Numbered from the stretch's first letter, positions 7,934-17,179 are shown. The stretch: DNA of 49,140 nt from Candidatus Pelagibacter sp. (GCA_028227525.1 JAOJAE010000008.1:1-49140); one strand, 5' to 3'. A program made the numbers and translations. Notes: generated by a model not told the origin, from the sequence alone.

Positions 7934-8114
7934 ATTTTTATATTTATCTTGATAATAATCAAAATAGATAATCGGGATAAAATTATTTTATACTAATTGA
8001 TTTAGGAATTAAAATATTTTCAAACATTCAGAGTTGATTTTTTATATTTTAATAAAGATATTTTTTAAATAAATTTTTATGAAGATGTATTTATCAGAAA
8101 GTTTTTGTTGAAAT

Positions 8115-8191
<77 letters not shown>

Positions 8192-8197
8192 GTATTC

Positions 8198-8392
8198 TTA
8201 AATTCTATTTTTAAGTTTATTTAACTTTTTAACTCTCTTAATATTTTCTTGTAAAATTCTTTTTTTCTTCTCAGAAGGTTTTTCGTAGGTATTTTTTAAT
8301 TTTATTACTTTAAAAAAACCATCACGTTGAAGTTTTCTTTTTAGAACTCTCAGTGCTTGTTCAATATTATTATCTTTAACTTCTATTTTCAT
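8198..8392 (-). CDS. rpsU: 30S ribosomal protein S21
   Basis: This 64-aa basic protein has the S21 pattern: a short N-terminal MKIEVKDNNIEQALRVLKRK, a middle RDGFFKVIKLKNTYEKPSEKKKR, and a Lys/Arg-rich tail. S21 sits on the small subunit platform near the 3' end of 16S rRNA and helps initiation. It precedes the initiator tRNA by 6 nt, so two initiation components share a transcript. The upstream 54-nt gap before trcR contains no clear promoter; none is assigned. Confidence 0.93.
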   Translation of the reverse strand: MKIEVKDNNIEQALRVLKRKLQRDGFFKVIKLKNTYEKPSEKKKRILQENIKRVKKLNKLKNRI

Positions 8393-8446
8393 AAATAATT
8401 TTAAATGTGACTGATTATCACTATAAATTTTTGATGTCTATCAAAT

Positions 8447-9034
8447 TTATTCAATGTTTGAAATTTCTTTTGCTTGTTTTGCTTTTTCTTTTTCTTTTTT
8501 TTCTCTTTTTATTCTTCTCTCAGCTTTTTCTAGTGCTTCCACTAGATCTTTTTGACTAAATAGGTTTAAAGCAACAGGATCTTTTGGATTTAAATTATTA
8601 TAGTTCCAATAGCTTTTATTTCTTATCGAAGTAACGGAATTTTTTGTTATCCCAACTAGTTTTGCGATTTGCGAATCTTTAAGCATGTTATGCTGTCGGA
8701 TTAACCATAGCGCAGAGTCTGGTTTATCTTGTCTTTTAGATAAAGGTACATATTTTTTAATTTTTTTTTCACTATTAGAAATTTCAATGTCTGTACTCTT
8801 GATTAGCAAAGGTCTATTTTCATCTTTAGATGATAATTCAATTTCCTCTCTAGATAATTGTCCAGATATTATTGGGTTATAAGCCTTGATACCTTTTGCA
8901 ACTTCACCGTCGGCTATTCCTTGAATTTCAACTTCATGCAAGTTGCAGAAATTGGCAATTTGTTTGAAAGTGAGTGTCGTATTTTCGACCAACCAAACCG
9001 CTGTAGCCATTGGCATCAAAGGTGCTTTTGACAT
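8447..9034 (-). CDS. trcR: DUF1013 protein, TrcR-type cell cycle transcriptional regulator
   Basis: This 195-aa protein begins MSKAPLMPMATAVWLVENTTLTFKQIA (shown here as its first residues through LTF), followed by FCNLHEVEIQGIADGEVAKGI. The second half contains SALWLIRQHNMLKDSQIAKLVG and TKNSVTSIRNKSYWN, a helix-turn-helix-like pair. The C-terminus is a charged coiled tail (Lys/Glu-rich). This architecture matches the alphaproteobacterial DUF1013 family, named TrcR and linked to cell-cycle transcription. The start codon abuts the rpmE stop with no gap, so translation with L31 is probably coupled. Its targets cannot be read from this window. Confidence 0.85.
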   Translation of the reverse strand: MSKAPLMPMATAVWLVENTTLTFKQIANFCNLHEVEIQGIADGEVAKGIKAYNPIISGQLSREEIELSSKDENRPLLIKSTDIEISNSEKKIKKYVPLSKRQDKPDSALWLIRQHNMLKDSQIAKLVGITKNSVTSIRNKSYWNYNNLNPKDPVALNLFSQKDLVEALEKAERRIKREKKEKEKAKQAKEISNIE

Positions 9035-9265
9035 TTAATTTTTCTTATCTGATTTAAAGTTTTGAAATTTTTTATTAAATTTACTAATTCTACCTTTGTC
9101 CATTAGCTTTTGTTTGCCACCTGTCCATGCAGAATGAGATTTTGGATCTATTTCCAATTTAAGTAAATCACCTTCTGCCCCCCAAGTTGATTTCGTTTCA
9201 AATTGTGTTCCATCAGTCATTTCGACTTTAATTGTGTGATAATTTGGATGTATGTCTTTTTTCAT
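9035..9265 (-). CDS. rpmE: 50S ribosomal protein L31
   Basis: This 76-aa protein starts [20 protein letters not shown] and includes [23 protein letters not shown] and a basic end. The order fits the L31 family; it lacks the paired CxxC zinc ligands, so it is the zinc-free type common in alphaproteobacteria. The stop directly touches the trcR start. The preceding gap to suhB is 35 nt. Confidence 0.94.
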   Translation of the reverse strand: MKKDIHPNYHTIKVEMTDGTQFETKSTWGAEGDLLKLEIDPKSHSAWTGGKQKLMDKGRISKFNKKFQNFKSDKKN

Positions 9266-9300
9266 ATCGAGACTTATAGCAAAAGAATTTTATAACACAA

Positions 9301-10041
9301 TTAAAAGTTAACTAAATTTTCCAACATTTTGTCATTAATTGCAGCACTTGAAGCCCTAATATCAATCTTATCTACATCAAATTTATGAATATCATTTACA
9401 ACTCCTCCTGCTTCTTTGACTAATATTTCTCCAGCAGCAACATCCCACAGATTAATATTATTATGAAAAAAACCATCAAGTCTTCCAGATGCAACATAGG
9501 CCAAATCTAAGGCAGCACATCCACTATATCTCATATTAAGATTACTAAATTTTACACCTTCATGGTTACTTGAAAATAGACAATCATCAATAGAATTTTT
9601 TTTTGATACTCTTAATCTTTTGTTATTTAAGAATGCTCCTTTATCTTTTTCTGCAAAAAACATTTCATCTTTGATTGGATCAAAAATTAAACCACTTACA
9701 GTTTCATTTTTGTGCTGAAGAGCAATACAAATTGCAAAGTGAGGTATGCCATGTAAAAAGTTTGTTGTTCCATCTATTGGATCAATTATCCAAATGTTTT
9801 CTTTATCTTTATTTTTAATTATTCCAGTTTCTTCAGTTATAAAAGAATAATTTTTTTTAATTTTTGATAATTCTTCAATCAAAACTTTTTCTACATGCTT
9901 GTCTGTCTTTGTAACAAAATCATAGGGTCCTTTTTTGGATACTTGTAATTTTTCAACTTCACCAAAATCACGGATTACAGATTTTGATGCTTTTTCAGCA
10001 GCTTTAATCATGATGTTTAGATTTGATGATATAGAAATCAT
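9301..10041 (-). CDS. suhB: Inositol-1-monophosphatase family phosphatase
   Basis: This 246-aa protein has the metal-binding signature of the IMPase family: EETG in FITEETGI, then IDPIDGTTNFLHG with the DPIDGT metal ligands, and later NLWDVAAGEILVKEAGG with the WDxAAG motif. Members hydrolyse inositol phosphates and related sugar phosphates; bacterial SuhB also takes part in rRNA antitermination. It lies 4 nt downstream of efp, at the end of the tkt-gap-pgk-fba-thiE-efp chain. The physiological substrate is not evident. Confidence 0.9.
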   Translation of the reverse strand: MISISSNLNIMIKAAEKASKSVIRDFGEVEKLQVSKKGPYDFVTKTDKHVEKVLIEELSKIKKNYSFITEETGIIKNKDKENIWIIDPIDGTTNFLHGIPHFAICIALQHKNETVSGLIFDPIKDEMFFAEKDKGAFLNNKRLRVSKKNSIDDCLFSSNHEGVKFSNLNMRYSGCAALDLAYVASGRLDGFFHNNINLWDVAAGEILVKEAGGVVNDIHKFDVDKIDIRASSAAINDKMLENLVNF

Positions 10042-10045
10042 TTAT

Positions 10046-10606
10046 TTAGATTTTTTTGACATACTCTAGACTTCTTGTATCAACGATGACTTCATCACCA
10101 GACTCAATAAATGGTGGCACTTGAATGTTTAAACCATTGTCAAGTGTTGCAGGTTTATATGAGGAAGAAACAGTTTGTCCTTTTAGTGCAACGTCTGTTG
10201 TTTCTATCTTACACTTTACTTGATTTGGAAGTTCAATTGAAATTGGATTTTCATTATAAAAACTAACAGTCACCTCTAGATTTTCAGTTAATAATTTTCC
10301 TTGTTCTCCAACAATTTCTTTTTTGATTTCAACTTGCTCAAATGTTTTTGGTTCCATAAAAAAATAATTATTTTCATCTTCATAGAGATAATTAAATTTA
10401 GTTTCTTCTAATGATGCTTTTTCAACAGTCTCACTAGACCTAAATCGCTCATTTAATTTTGTGTTTTTTTCCAAACTTTTCATTTCCACTTGGGCAAATG
10501 CTCCACCTTTACCTGGTTTCACATGTTGAGTTTTTAGAACCTGCCATAAATCACTTTTATACTCTAAAAGCATTCCTACTCTAATTTCACCAGCATTAAT
10601 CTTCAT
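10046..10606 (-). CDS. efp: Elongation factor P
   Basis: This 186-aa protein has the three-domain EF-P layout: N-terminal KOW-like domain with the tip loop VKPGKGGAF, then two OB-type domains ending with the EF-P C-terminal signature region (ESGDEVIVDTRSLEYV). EF-P rescues ribosomes stalled at proline runs. Loop residue K33 is at the position lysylated by EpmA in E. coli; whether it is modified here is unknown. Its start overlaps the thiE stop by 4 nt. Confidence 0.96.
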   Translation of the reverse strand: MKINAGEIRVGMLLEYKSDLWQVLKTQHVKPGKGGAFAQVEMKSLEKNTKLNERFRSSETVEKASLEETKFNYLYEDENNYFFMEPKTFEQVEIKKEIVGEQGKLLTENLEVTVSFYNENPISIELPNQVKCKIETTDVALKGQTVSSSYKPATLDNGLNIQVPPFIESGDEVIVDTRSLEYVKKI

Positions 10607-11217
10607 TTAAGTTTTTCTATAGTTTCTAAGGGTTTATATTTTTTATTATTCCAAACGTAGCTTGAAATAGCTAATAAATTAGCATTGTTCAATAGCAGTT
10701 TGTTATAATTATCAAAATTTATTCCACCAATTGCAACTATTGGGGTTTTGGTTAGCTTTTTAATTTTATTTAAAATTTTAATATTAGCCTTAAATTTTAC
10801 TTTTTTGGTTTTAGTGGAAAAGAAAGCGCCAAAGGCAATATAATCAACATTTTCTTTAATAGCAGCTTTTGCTAATTTGATAGAATTATGGCAGGTAATT
10901 CCAATAATATTTTTTCCAATTATTTTTCTAGCATTTTTTATGTCCATATCTTTTTGACCCAAATGACAACCATCTGCATTAAGTTTTTTTGAGAGTATGG
11001 GGTCATCATTAACTATAAATTTAATATTATTTTTTTTACAAATTCGTTGAATTCTTTTTCCTATTACAATTTTTTGTTTAAGTGAATATTTTTTAAGTCT
11101 CAATTGAAATAGAGCTACCTTACCAGTATCAAGTACTTTTTTTAAATCCTGATAGAATTGAGGATAAATTTTATTTGGGGAAATAAGATAAATAAATCTT
11201 TTTTTATTTATTCTCAA
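10603..11217 (-). CDS. thiE: Thiamine-phosphate synthase
   Basis: This 204-aa protein matches ThiE: FQLRLK near the N-terminus, FIVNDDP, DGCHLGQKDM, GITCHN, AFGAFFSTKTK and AIGGINFDN, the usual phosphate- and pyrimidine-binding loops of this TIM barrel. It joins hydroxymethylpyrimidine diphosphate to the thiazole phosphate. The start is TTG and overlaps the 3' end of fba by 14 nt; no ATG occurs near the N-terminus. It pairs functionally with thiD at 30137-30949. Placement between aldolase and efp is not a thiamin operon. Confidence 0.9.
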   Translation of the reverse strand: MRINKKRFIYLISPNKIYPQFYQDLKKVLDTGKVALFQLRLKKYSLKQKIVIGKRIQRICKKNNIKFIVNDDPILSKKLNADGCHLGQKDMDIKNARKIIGKNIIGITCHNSIKLAKAAIKENVDYIAFGAFFSTKTKKVKFKANIKILNKIKKLTKTPIVAIGGINFDNYNKLLLNNANLLAISSYVWNNKKYKPLETIEKLK

Positions 11218-12214
11218 GTTCTTTAGACCATTTGCTTTGAGCTGCTAAAGTATTCATTCTTGCTCTATGATTAAAAATATTTTGAGTACCTTCGATATTA
11301 TTAATATCTTTCGCCCAGAATTTTAAAGCACTTTGTTGAAGAGCTCTTCCATATGAGTAAGTCATTATAAAATTAGTATTATTATTTTTATTGATTAAGT
11401 TTAAATTTTCTGTTGCCTCAACTTCTGATTGGCCACCTGATAAAAAAGCAATTCCAGGAACTTCATTTGGAACCGATTTTTTTAAACACTCAAGTGTTTT
11501 AGATGAAACTTCTTCATTGGAGATTTTATTTTTTGATTTATTTCCTGCTAAAATCATATTTGGTTTTAAAATTATGCCTGTAAGGTCGATTTTGTGAATT
11601 AAAAGCTCTTCAAAACATTTTTGAATTACTTCTGATGTTTTTATTAAGCAATCATCTGCAGAGTGATCTCCATCCATTAATACTTCTGGTTCAACAATTG
11701 GAACCATTCCACATTCTTGTACTAGAGCAGAATATCTTGCTAAAGCATGTGCATTTGACGTAATTGCAAGTTTACTTGGATATTTTTCTCCAATATTATA
11801 AACACCTCTCCACTTTGTAAATCTTGCACCAAGCTCATAATATTTTTTTAATCTTTCTCTTAGTCCATCTAAACCCTCGGTAACTTTTTCATCTAATGAA
11901 TTGGCTAAATCTTTTGCACCAGTATCAACTTTAATACCTGGAACAGCTCCTGTCTCTGAAATTATGGCTGGGATTATTTTTCCATTATCTGATTTTTGAT
12001 TGATTGTTTCATCATACAATATAACTCCGCCAATGCAGTCTTTCATACTATCTGCTGTAAAAAGCGTTTCTCTAAAAAGAAGTCTATTTTCTGGTGTTGA
12101 TTGAACATTTACTGACTCTAATCTTTTAGTCATAGTTCCATTGCTTTCGTCTGCGGCTAGTATGCCTTTACCATTTGAAAGAATTTTAAGGGCTATTTTA
12201 TTAAGTTCAGACAT
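11204..12214 (-). CDS. Fructose-bisphosphate aldolase, class I
   Basis: This 336-aa protein is of the class I Schiff-base type (metal-independent). Key segments are GILAADES (17-24), K134 in FTKWRG, E175 in PIVEPEV, the Schiff-base K217 in GIILKPNM, SGGQSE near 259-264, and TYSYGRALQQSALKFW near the C-terminus. It cleaves or forms fructose-1,6-bisphosphate. It lies 1 nt from pgk in a run with gap and tkt, so the operon serves triose-hexose conversion; no phosphofructokinase is present in the window, so a gluconeogenic direction is plausible but not proven. Confidence 0.95.
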   Translation of the reverse strand: MSELNKIALKILSNGKGILAADESNGTMTKRLESVNVQSTPENRLLFRETLFTADSMKDCIGGVILYDETINQKSDNGKIIPAIISETGAVPGIKVDTGAKDLANSLDEKVTEGLDGLRERLKKYYELGARFTKWRGVYNIGEKYPSKLAITSNAHALARYSALVQECGMVPIVEPEVLMDGDHSADDCLIKTSEVIQKCFEELLIHKIDLTGIILKPNMILAGNKSKNKISNEEVSSKTLECLKKSVPNEVPGIAFLSGGQSEVEATENLNLINKNNNTNFIMTYSYGRALQQSALKFWAKDINNIEGTQNIFNHRARMNTLAAQSKWSKELENK

Positions 12215-12215
12215 T

Positions 12216-13394
12216 TTAGTTTAAAGCTTTTATACCAGGAAGTTCTTTGCCTTCAAGATATTCTAAAAAAGCTCCCCCAGCAGTTGAAACAAAATTGAAA
12301 TCATTTACTGCATTTAAACTATTCAATAATGAAACTGTATCTCCTCCTCCAGCAACTGAATAGATTTTATTAGATTTATTATTTTCAATCATCTTCTTAG
12401 CAATTTTAATGCTGCCATTAGCAAAATTTGGATTTTCAAAATACCCAGCAGGTCCGTTCCATAAAATGGTGTTACTTTCATCAATAATATTACAAATAAC
12501 TTTAATAGTTTTTGGACCAATATCTAAAATCATTTCATCAGATGAAATTTCACTTAATTCTTTAATTTGTGGGCTTCCATTTAAGTTTTTCCCCACAACA
12601 ATGTCTTCAGGGTAAATTATTTTACAGTTATTGATTTCTGAAAGTGAAAAAATTTCTTTTATAATTGGATCAGAGTTTTCTTCTTGTAACGATTTTCCAA
12701 TTTGGTTGCCCATATATTTAATAATATTGTTAGCCATTCCGCCTACAATTATAATGTTGTCAAATTTAGGTATTAAATTCTTAATTATATTAATTTTAGT
12801 AGAGACTTTTGAGCCTCCAATAATACAGGTTATAGGTTTTTTAATTTCAGAAGTAATTTTTTTTAAAGCACCAACTTCTAAATCAAGCTGTAATCCAGAG
12901 TAACAAGGTAAAAAATTTGTTATTTCATCAATTGATGCGTGCGCCCTATGAGAACATGAAAAAGCATCATTGACATAAATATCAGCTAAACTTGCAAGTT
13001 GTTTTGCAAAGTGTGAATTATTTTTTTCCTCATCAGGATAAAATCTTATATTCTCTAACATGACTATTTTTTCATCATCATTATTAAATAAATCTTTTAA
13101 AGCTATTTCTTTAATATCTTTAGTAATGAGTTTAATATTTTGATTCAATTTTATTTCTAAATCTTGACATATGGGTCTAAGTGAAAGTTCGTTTACCACT
13201 TGTCCTTTAGGTCTTCCCACATGAGAAATAATTATGATTTTTGTATTTTGAGAAATTAGAAATTTTAAAGTAGGTAGAATTTTATCAATCCTTGTTGTGT
13301 CAGTGATTTTGTTATCAATTAAAGGAACATTTAAATCTAATCTTAATAATATTTTTTGATTATTAAGATTTAATTCTTCACTGATACTTTTCAT
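12216..13394 (-). CDS. pgk: Phosphoglycerate kinase
   Basis: This 392-aa protein carries the PGK landmarks: LLRLDLNVPL with DLNVP, ISHVGRPKG, ENIRFYPDEEKN, VNDAFSCSHRAHAS, the hinge IGGSKVSTKI, the nucleotide loop ILWNGPAGYFE, and the final VAGGGDTVSLL and STAGGAFLEYLEG. It transfers phosphate between 1,3-bisphosphoglycerate and ADP. Its start overlaps the gap stop by 1 nt, indicating coupled translation. Length is normal. Confidence 0.97.
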   Translation of the reverse strand: MKSISEELNLNNQKILLRLDLNVPLIDNKITDTTRIDKILPTLKFLISQNTKIIIISHVGRPKGQVVNELSLRPICQDLEIKLNQNIKLITKDIKEIALKDLFNNDDEKIVMLENIRFYPDEEKNNSHFAKQLASLADIYVNDAFSCSHRAHASIDEITNFLPCYSGLQLDLEVGALKKITSEIKKPITCIIGGSKVSTKINIIKNLIPKFDNIIIVGGMANNIIKYMGNQIGKSLQEENSDPIIKEIFSLSEINNCKIIYPEDIVVGKNLNGSPQIKELSEISSDEMILDIGPKTIKVICNIIDESNTILWNGPAGYFENPNFANGSIKIAKKMIENNKSNKIYSVAGGGDTVSLLNSLNAVNDFNFVSTAGGAFLEYLEGKELPGIKALN

Positions 13395-14401
13395 TAAGAG
13401 ATTTTATGAACGTATTCTGCTATGTCACACATTCTATTTGAAAATCCCCACTCATTGTCATACCAGGCTGAAATTTTTCCCATATTTTTACCTACTACGC
13501 TAGTAAGTGAAGCATCTACAATTGCTGATGATGAATTATGATTAAAGTCAATAGATACTAGTTTTTCTGATGTTATTTCTAATATTTTTTTAGACTGATT
13601 TTTTGAAACCTCTTTAAAAACCTGATTAATTTTTTCCTTGCTTATCTCCTTTTTAGTACAAAAAACTAATTCAATCAGGGACACATTTGGAGTTGGAACT
13701 CGCATCGCAACACCTTCTAATTTACCTTTTAAAGATGGAATTATTTCCCCTATAGCTTTTGAAGCTCCGGTAGAAGTTGGAACAATCGATTGGCTTGCAG
13801 ATCTTGCTCTTCTCGGATCTTTGTGAGAATTATCTAAAATTCTTTGATCACTAGTAAAGGCATGAATTGTAGTCATAAAACCTTTTTCAATTTCAAAATT
13901 TTTATGAAGTGTACTTGCAACTGGAGCCAAACAATTTGTGGTACAAGATGCTGCAGAAATTATTTGATCATTTTTTGTAAGCTCTTCTTCATTTACCCCA
14001 AATACAATAGTTTTATCTGCGTTTTTACATGGAGCAGAGACTACAACTTTTTTTGCACCATTCTTGATATGTGCTAATAATTTTTCTTTTGAATTAAATT
14101 TACCAGTACATTCAAAAACGTAATCAACGCTAAATTTTTTCCAATTAATATCCTCAATTTTAGACTCTTGAGAAAAAGTAATTTTATTTTTATTTATAAT
14201 TAAATGATTTTCATCGTAATCAAGATCTGCATTAAATTTTCCATGAACAGAATCGTATTTGATTAGTGTGCAACTCGCCTCTGAATTAGATCTATTATTG
14301 ATATGTTTTATTTGAATATTTTTATTTTCGCTTTCAATAATTGCTCTAATAACCATTCGACCAATTCTTCCCATTCCATTGATTCCAACTTTTATAGTCA
14401 T
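13394..14401 (-). CDS. gap: Glyceraldehyde-3-phosphate dehydrogenase, type I
   Basis: This 335-aa protein has the Rossmann start GINGMGRIGR (6-15), the catalytic C153 in SAASCTTNCLAP, H180 in TTIHAFTSDQ, the phosphate-site PTSTGASKA loop and the late WYDNEWGFSNRM. It interconverts glyceraldehyde-3-phosphate and 1,3-bisphosphoglycerate. At the end of the second beta strand the usual INDL is INNR (N36, R37), so the Asp that normally excludes NADP is missing. This suggests dual or NADP preference, by inference. The gene overlaps tkt by 4 nt and pgk by 1 nt. Confidence 0.96.
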   Translation of the reverse strand: MTIKVGINGMGRIGRMVIRAIIESENKNIQIKHINNRSNSEASCTLIKYDSVHGKFNADLDYDENHLIINKNKITFSQESKIEDINWKKFSVDYVFECTGKFNSKEKLLAHIKNGAKKVVVSAPCKNADKTIVFGVNEEELTKNDQIISAASCTTNCLAPVASTLHKNFEIEKGFMTTIHAFTSDQRILDNSHKDPRRARSASQSIVPTSTGASKAIGEIIPSLKGKLEGVAMRVPTPNVSLIELVFCTKKEISKEKINQVFKEVSKNQSKKILEITSEKLVSIDFNHNSSSAIVDASLTSVVGKNMGKISAWYDNEWGFSNRMCDIAEYVHKIS

Positions 14402-16362
14402 ATTTTTTTCTCGAAAAGTTTTTTTGTTTTATTTGTAATATTTGCAGCTGTTAAACCAAAGTGTTTGTAAATTTCTTTGTAGGGTGCACTTTTTCCAAAT
14501 GTATCAATTCCAAAAGATAAGCCATCTCTACCTATATATTTTTTCCAACAATCGGTTGATGCTGCTTCTATCGAAATTTTTATTTTTGTCTCATTAATTA
14601 TCTTTTGTTGATATGAGTTTGATTGTTTATCAAAAAGATCTTGGCAAGGCATCGATATTACTTTTGAGTATATCTTATATTTGGCTAATTTATGACTTGT
14701 CTCAATTGCTAAACTAACTTCAGAACCACTAGCAAGTATTGTTAAATGAATTTTTTTGTTTGTCCTCAAAACCTCATATGCACCTAAAGAACATTTATTA
14801 GTGTTTGAAACTTTTTTTCTTATTGGTTCAAGATTTTGTCTAGTTAAAGATAAGACACTAGGTGTTTTTGAACTTTTTAATGCATGTTCCCAACATTCAA
14901 TGGTTTCCATTCTATCTGCAGGTCTAAAAATATTTAGATTTGGAATAGATCGCAAACCTGATAATTGTTCTATGGGTTGATGGGTTGGACCATCTTCTCC
15001 AAGACCAATAGAATCGTGTGTCATAACATAAATAACTCTTTGCTCCATTAATGCCGATAGTCTTATTGATGGTTTGCAATAATCTGAAAATATTAAAAAT
15101 GTTCCACCATAAGGAATAAAATTACTATGAAGAGCAAGTCCATTCATTATTCCACTCATTGCATGTTCTCTTACTCCATAGTGAATGTAATTACCATTAA
15201 ACTCACCTCGCTTTATTATTTTATGATATTTTGTTTTAGTATTATTTGATCCCGCTAAATCTGCAGAACCTCCAATTAAATTATTAGCAATACTAGTTAA
15301 TGCATTTAAAGTAAGTTCCGATGATTTTCTTGTGGCTAAACTTTTTAATTCTTTAATTGCATTTTGTTTTTCTGTTTGTAAAATTTTTGTAAAATTATTT
15401 TTTATTAAATTGTTTATTTTTGCTTTTTTCTTTTTGTAAATCTTACTCCAAGCATTCTCAAGTTTTTCACCTCTTTTACCAATTTTTTTCCACTCATTTA
15501 AAATTTTATTTGGAATCTCAAAAGGTTTATATTTCCAATTTAGAGTTTTTCTTACAAGTTTAATTTCATCTAAACCTAAAGGACTTCCATGAGATGACGA
15601 TTTGCCTGATTTATTTGGAGAACCATAACCAATTTTAGTTTTACAAGAAATCACAGTTGGTTTTTTTGCATTTTGCACTCTTTTTAAAGCTTTATAAATT
15701 TCTTTTTCATTATGACCATCAATAAGAATGTATTCCCATCCATAACTTTCAAATCTTTTTTTATAATTATCTGAAACTGCCAAACTAGTCGGTCCATCGA
15801 TCGATATTGAATTATTATCAAAAAGCATCACTAAATTTTTAAGTTTCAAATGTCCAGCTAAACTCATTGCTTCATGACTTATCCCTTCCATCAAACAACC
15901 ATCACCAGCAAGAACGTAGGTTTTGTGATTTATTATTTCTTTACCTAATTTTTTTTTTAAAATTTCTTCAGCAATTGCAAAGCCAACTGCATTTGCAATT
16001 CCTTGTCCAAGTGGACCTGTTGTAGTCTCAATACCAGTATTAGGATGATACTCTGGGTGACCTGCACATATTGAATTAAGTTGTCTAAACTTTTTTATAC
16101 TATTGAGTGAAATACTTCTATATCCAGTTAAGTATAATAAGGAGTAAAGCAACATTGAACCATGACCTGCTGACAAAACAAATCTATCTCTATTTACCCA
16201 ATTTGGATTTTTTGGATTAAATCTTAAAAAATTTTTAAACAAAACAGTTGCAACATCTGCCATACCCATTGGCATACCAGGGTGACCAGAATTTGCTTTC
16301 TGCACAGCATCAATTGAAAGAAATCTGATGCAATTTGCTAAATCATTGTGTAGTTTATTCAA
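14398..16362 (-). CDS. tkt: Transketolase
   Basis: This 654-aa thiamine-diphosphate enzyme includes NSGHPGMPMGMA near the start, the ThDP/metal motif GDGCLMEG with downstream NN, SSHGSPLG, the Glu-containing YGVREHAMSGIMNG, and THDSIGLGEDGPTHQP. It moves two-carbon units between sugar phosphates in the non-oxidative pentose phosphate pathway. It is the first gene of the minus-strand carbon operon, diverging from DUF4164-zapA across a 53-nt gap. Its ThDP cofactor links it to thiE in the same operon. Confidence 0.97.
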   Translation of the reverse strand: MNKLHNDLANCIRFLSIDAVQKANSGHPGMPMGMADVATVLFKNFLRFNPKNPNWVNRDRFVLSAGHGSMLLYSLLYLTGYRSISLNSIKKFRQLNSICAGHPEYHPNTGIETTTGPLGQGIANAVGFAIAEEILKKKLGKEIINHKTYVLAGDGCLMEGISHEAMSLAGHLKLKNLVMLFDNNSISIDGPTSLAVSDNYKKRFESYGWEYILIDGHNEKEIYKALKRVQNAKKPTVISCKTKIGYGSPNKSGKSSSHGSPLGLDEIKLVRKTLNWKYKPFEIPNKILNEWKKIGKRGEKLENAWSKIYKKKKAKINNLIKNNFTKILQTEKQNAIKELKSLATRKSSELTLNALTSIANNLIGGSADLAGSNNTKTKYHKIIKRGEFNGNYIHYGVREHAMSGIMNGLALHSNFIPYGGTFLIFSDYCKPSIRLSALMEQRVIYVMTHDSIGLGEDGPTHQPIEQLSGLRSIPNLNIFRPADRMETIECWEHALKSSKTPSVLSLTRQNLEPIRKKVSNTNKCSLGAYEVLRTNKKIHLTILASGSEVSLAIETSHKLAKYKIYSKVISMPCQDLFDKQSNSYQQKIINETKIKISIEAASTDCWKKYIGRDGLSFGIDTFGKSAPYKEIYKHFGLTAANITNKTKKLFEKKI

Positions 16363-16415
16363 AATTATCCTGACTAGACTAAGAAGAATCTATTTAATAA
16401 TATAAACATATATAT

Positions 16416-16739
16416 ATGAATTCTATAATCGAAAAAGAAAAAAAATTAAATGAAGCGCTTTCAGAGTTAAAAAATTTAGATCTAAGTAACCCTGATTTAA
16501 AAAATAATATTGAAAATTTAAGTTCTCAAAAAACTCAATTAGAAATTGAAAAATCTCAATTAGAAGATAAATACAAATCTCTATTGGAGGAACATACTAA
16601 TTTGTCAAAAAAACTTGAAGAAATTCAAAATAAAGAAAGATTAGAGCAAAAAAAACAAATAGAGTTTTCTGATAAAATTGATGAATTAAATCAGGAAACA
16701 GATACTTTGTTAGAGGAAATAGATAAATGGCAAATGTAA
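16416..16739 (+). CDS. DUF4164-like coiled-coil protein upstream of zapA
   Basis: This 107-aa protein is almost entirely charged heptad-like sequence (many Glu, Lys, Leu, Asn), predicted as one long coiled coil with no membrane segment. In alphaproteobacteria a small DUF4164 coiled-coil protein commonly precedes zapA. Here the 3' end overlaps zapA by 13 nt, so the two are made together and may act together at the division ring. The family call rests on position and composition more than on specific residues. Confidence 0.6.
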   Translation: MNSIIEKEKKLNEALSELKNLDLSNPDLKNNIENLSSQKTQLEIEKSQLEDKYKSLLEEHTNLSKKLEEIQNKERLEQKKQIEFSDKIDELNQETDTLLEEIDKWQM

Positions 16740-17173
16740 GTATTAAATTTAATAACAAAGAGTTTTTATTGTCATGTGAAGATGGTCAAGAGGAGCATCT
16801 TGAAGAATTATTAATTCAAATTAATCAAAAATTTAATGATCTTAAAAATAATCTTGGAAATTTAGGTGAAAATAAGCTTCTTTTAATTACAGCTGTTAAG
16901 ATTATGGATGAGTATTATGAGACTAAAAAAAAAGTTGAACAAAAGAAAAATGAATTAAAAGATCTCTCTAATAAATTTAGAGAACTGAAATCACTTATTT
17001 ACGATTATAGAGATAAAAAGGAGGAAGAGATTAAAGAGTTAAATATCAATCATTTAAATTTTAAAAATGAAATTGAGGCTAATCATAAAAAGTACGAACA
17101 ATTAATCAATGATGCGGCAGATGAAATATCTAATTTTATTGAAAAGGCCAAATTAGAAAATATATCTCAATAA
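16727..17173 (+). CDS. zapA: Cell division protein ZapA
   Basis: This 148-aa protein has the ZapA N-terminal domain: VSIKFNNKEFLLSCEDGQEEHLEELLIQINQKF (first part of the sequence, given by its key residues F, C, G and the LEEL stretch), then a helix with LLITAVKIMDEYYE. A long coiled coil follows to the C-terminus. ZapA binds and cross-links FtsZ filaments. The protein is longer than E. coli ZapA (109 aa), mostly in the coiled part. It overlaps the upstream coiled-coil gene by 13 nt and precedes the folate enzyme by 6 nt, so there is no room for 6S RNA here. Confidence 0.85.
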   Translation: MANVSIKFNNKEFLLSCEDGQEEHLEELLIQINQKFNDLKNNLGNLGENKLLLITAVKIMDEYYETKKKVEQKKNELKDLSNKFRELKSLIYDYRDKKEEEIKELNINHLNFKNEIEANHKKYEQLINDAADEISNFIEKAKLENISQ

Positions 17174-17179
17174 ATTTCT

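Noticed and set aside
7934..8114. Possible regulatory RNA or small gene in the largest gap (181 nt)
   Set aside because: I saw only AT-rich sequence with no strong hairpin, no plausible small frame with a ribosome site, and no known riboswitch core.
8393..8446. TTGATA/TATAGT-like boxes upstream of rpsU on the minus strand
   Set aside because: The spacing does not fit well (13 or 18-19 nt), so a promoter is not claimed.
17174..17179. 6S RNA, often found between zapA and the folate cyclo-ligase gene
   Set aside because: The gap is only 6 nt, so it cannot hold the RNA here.
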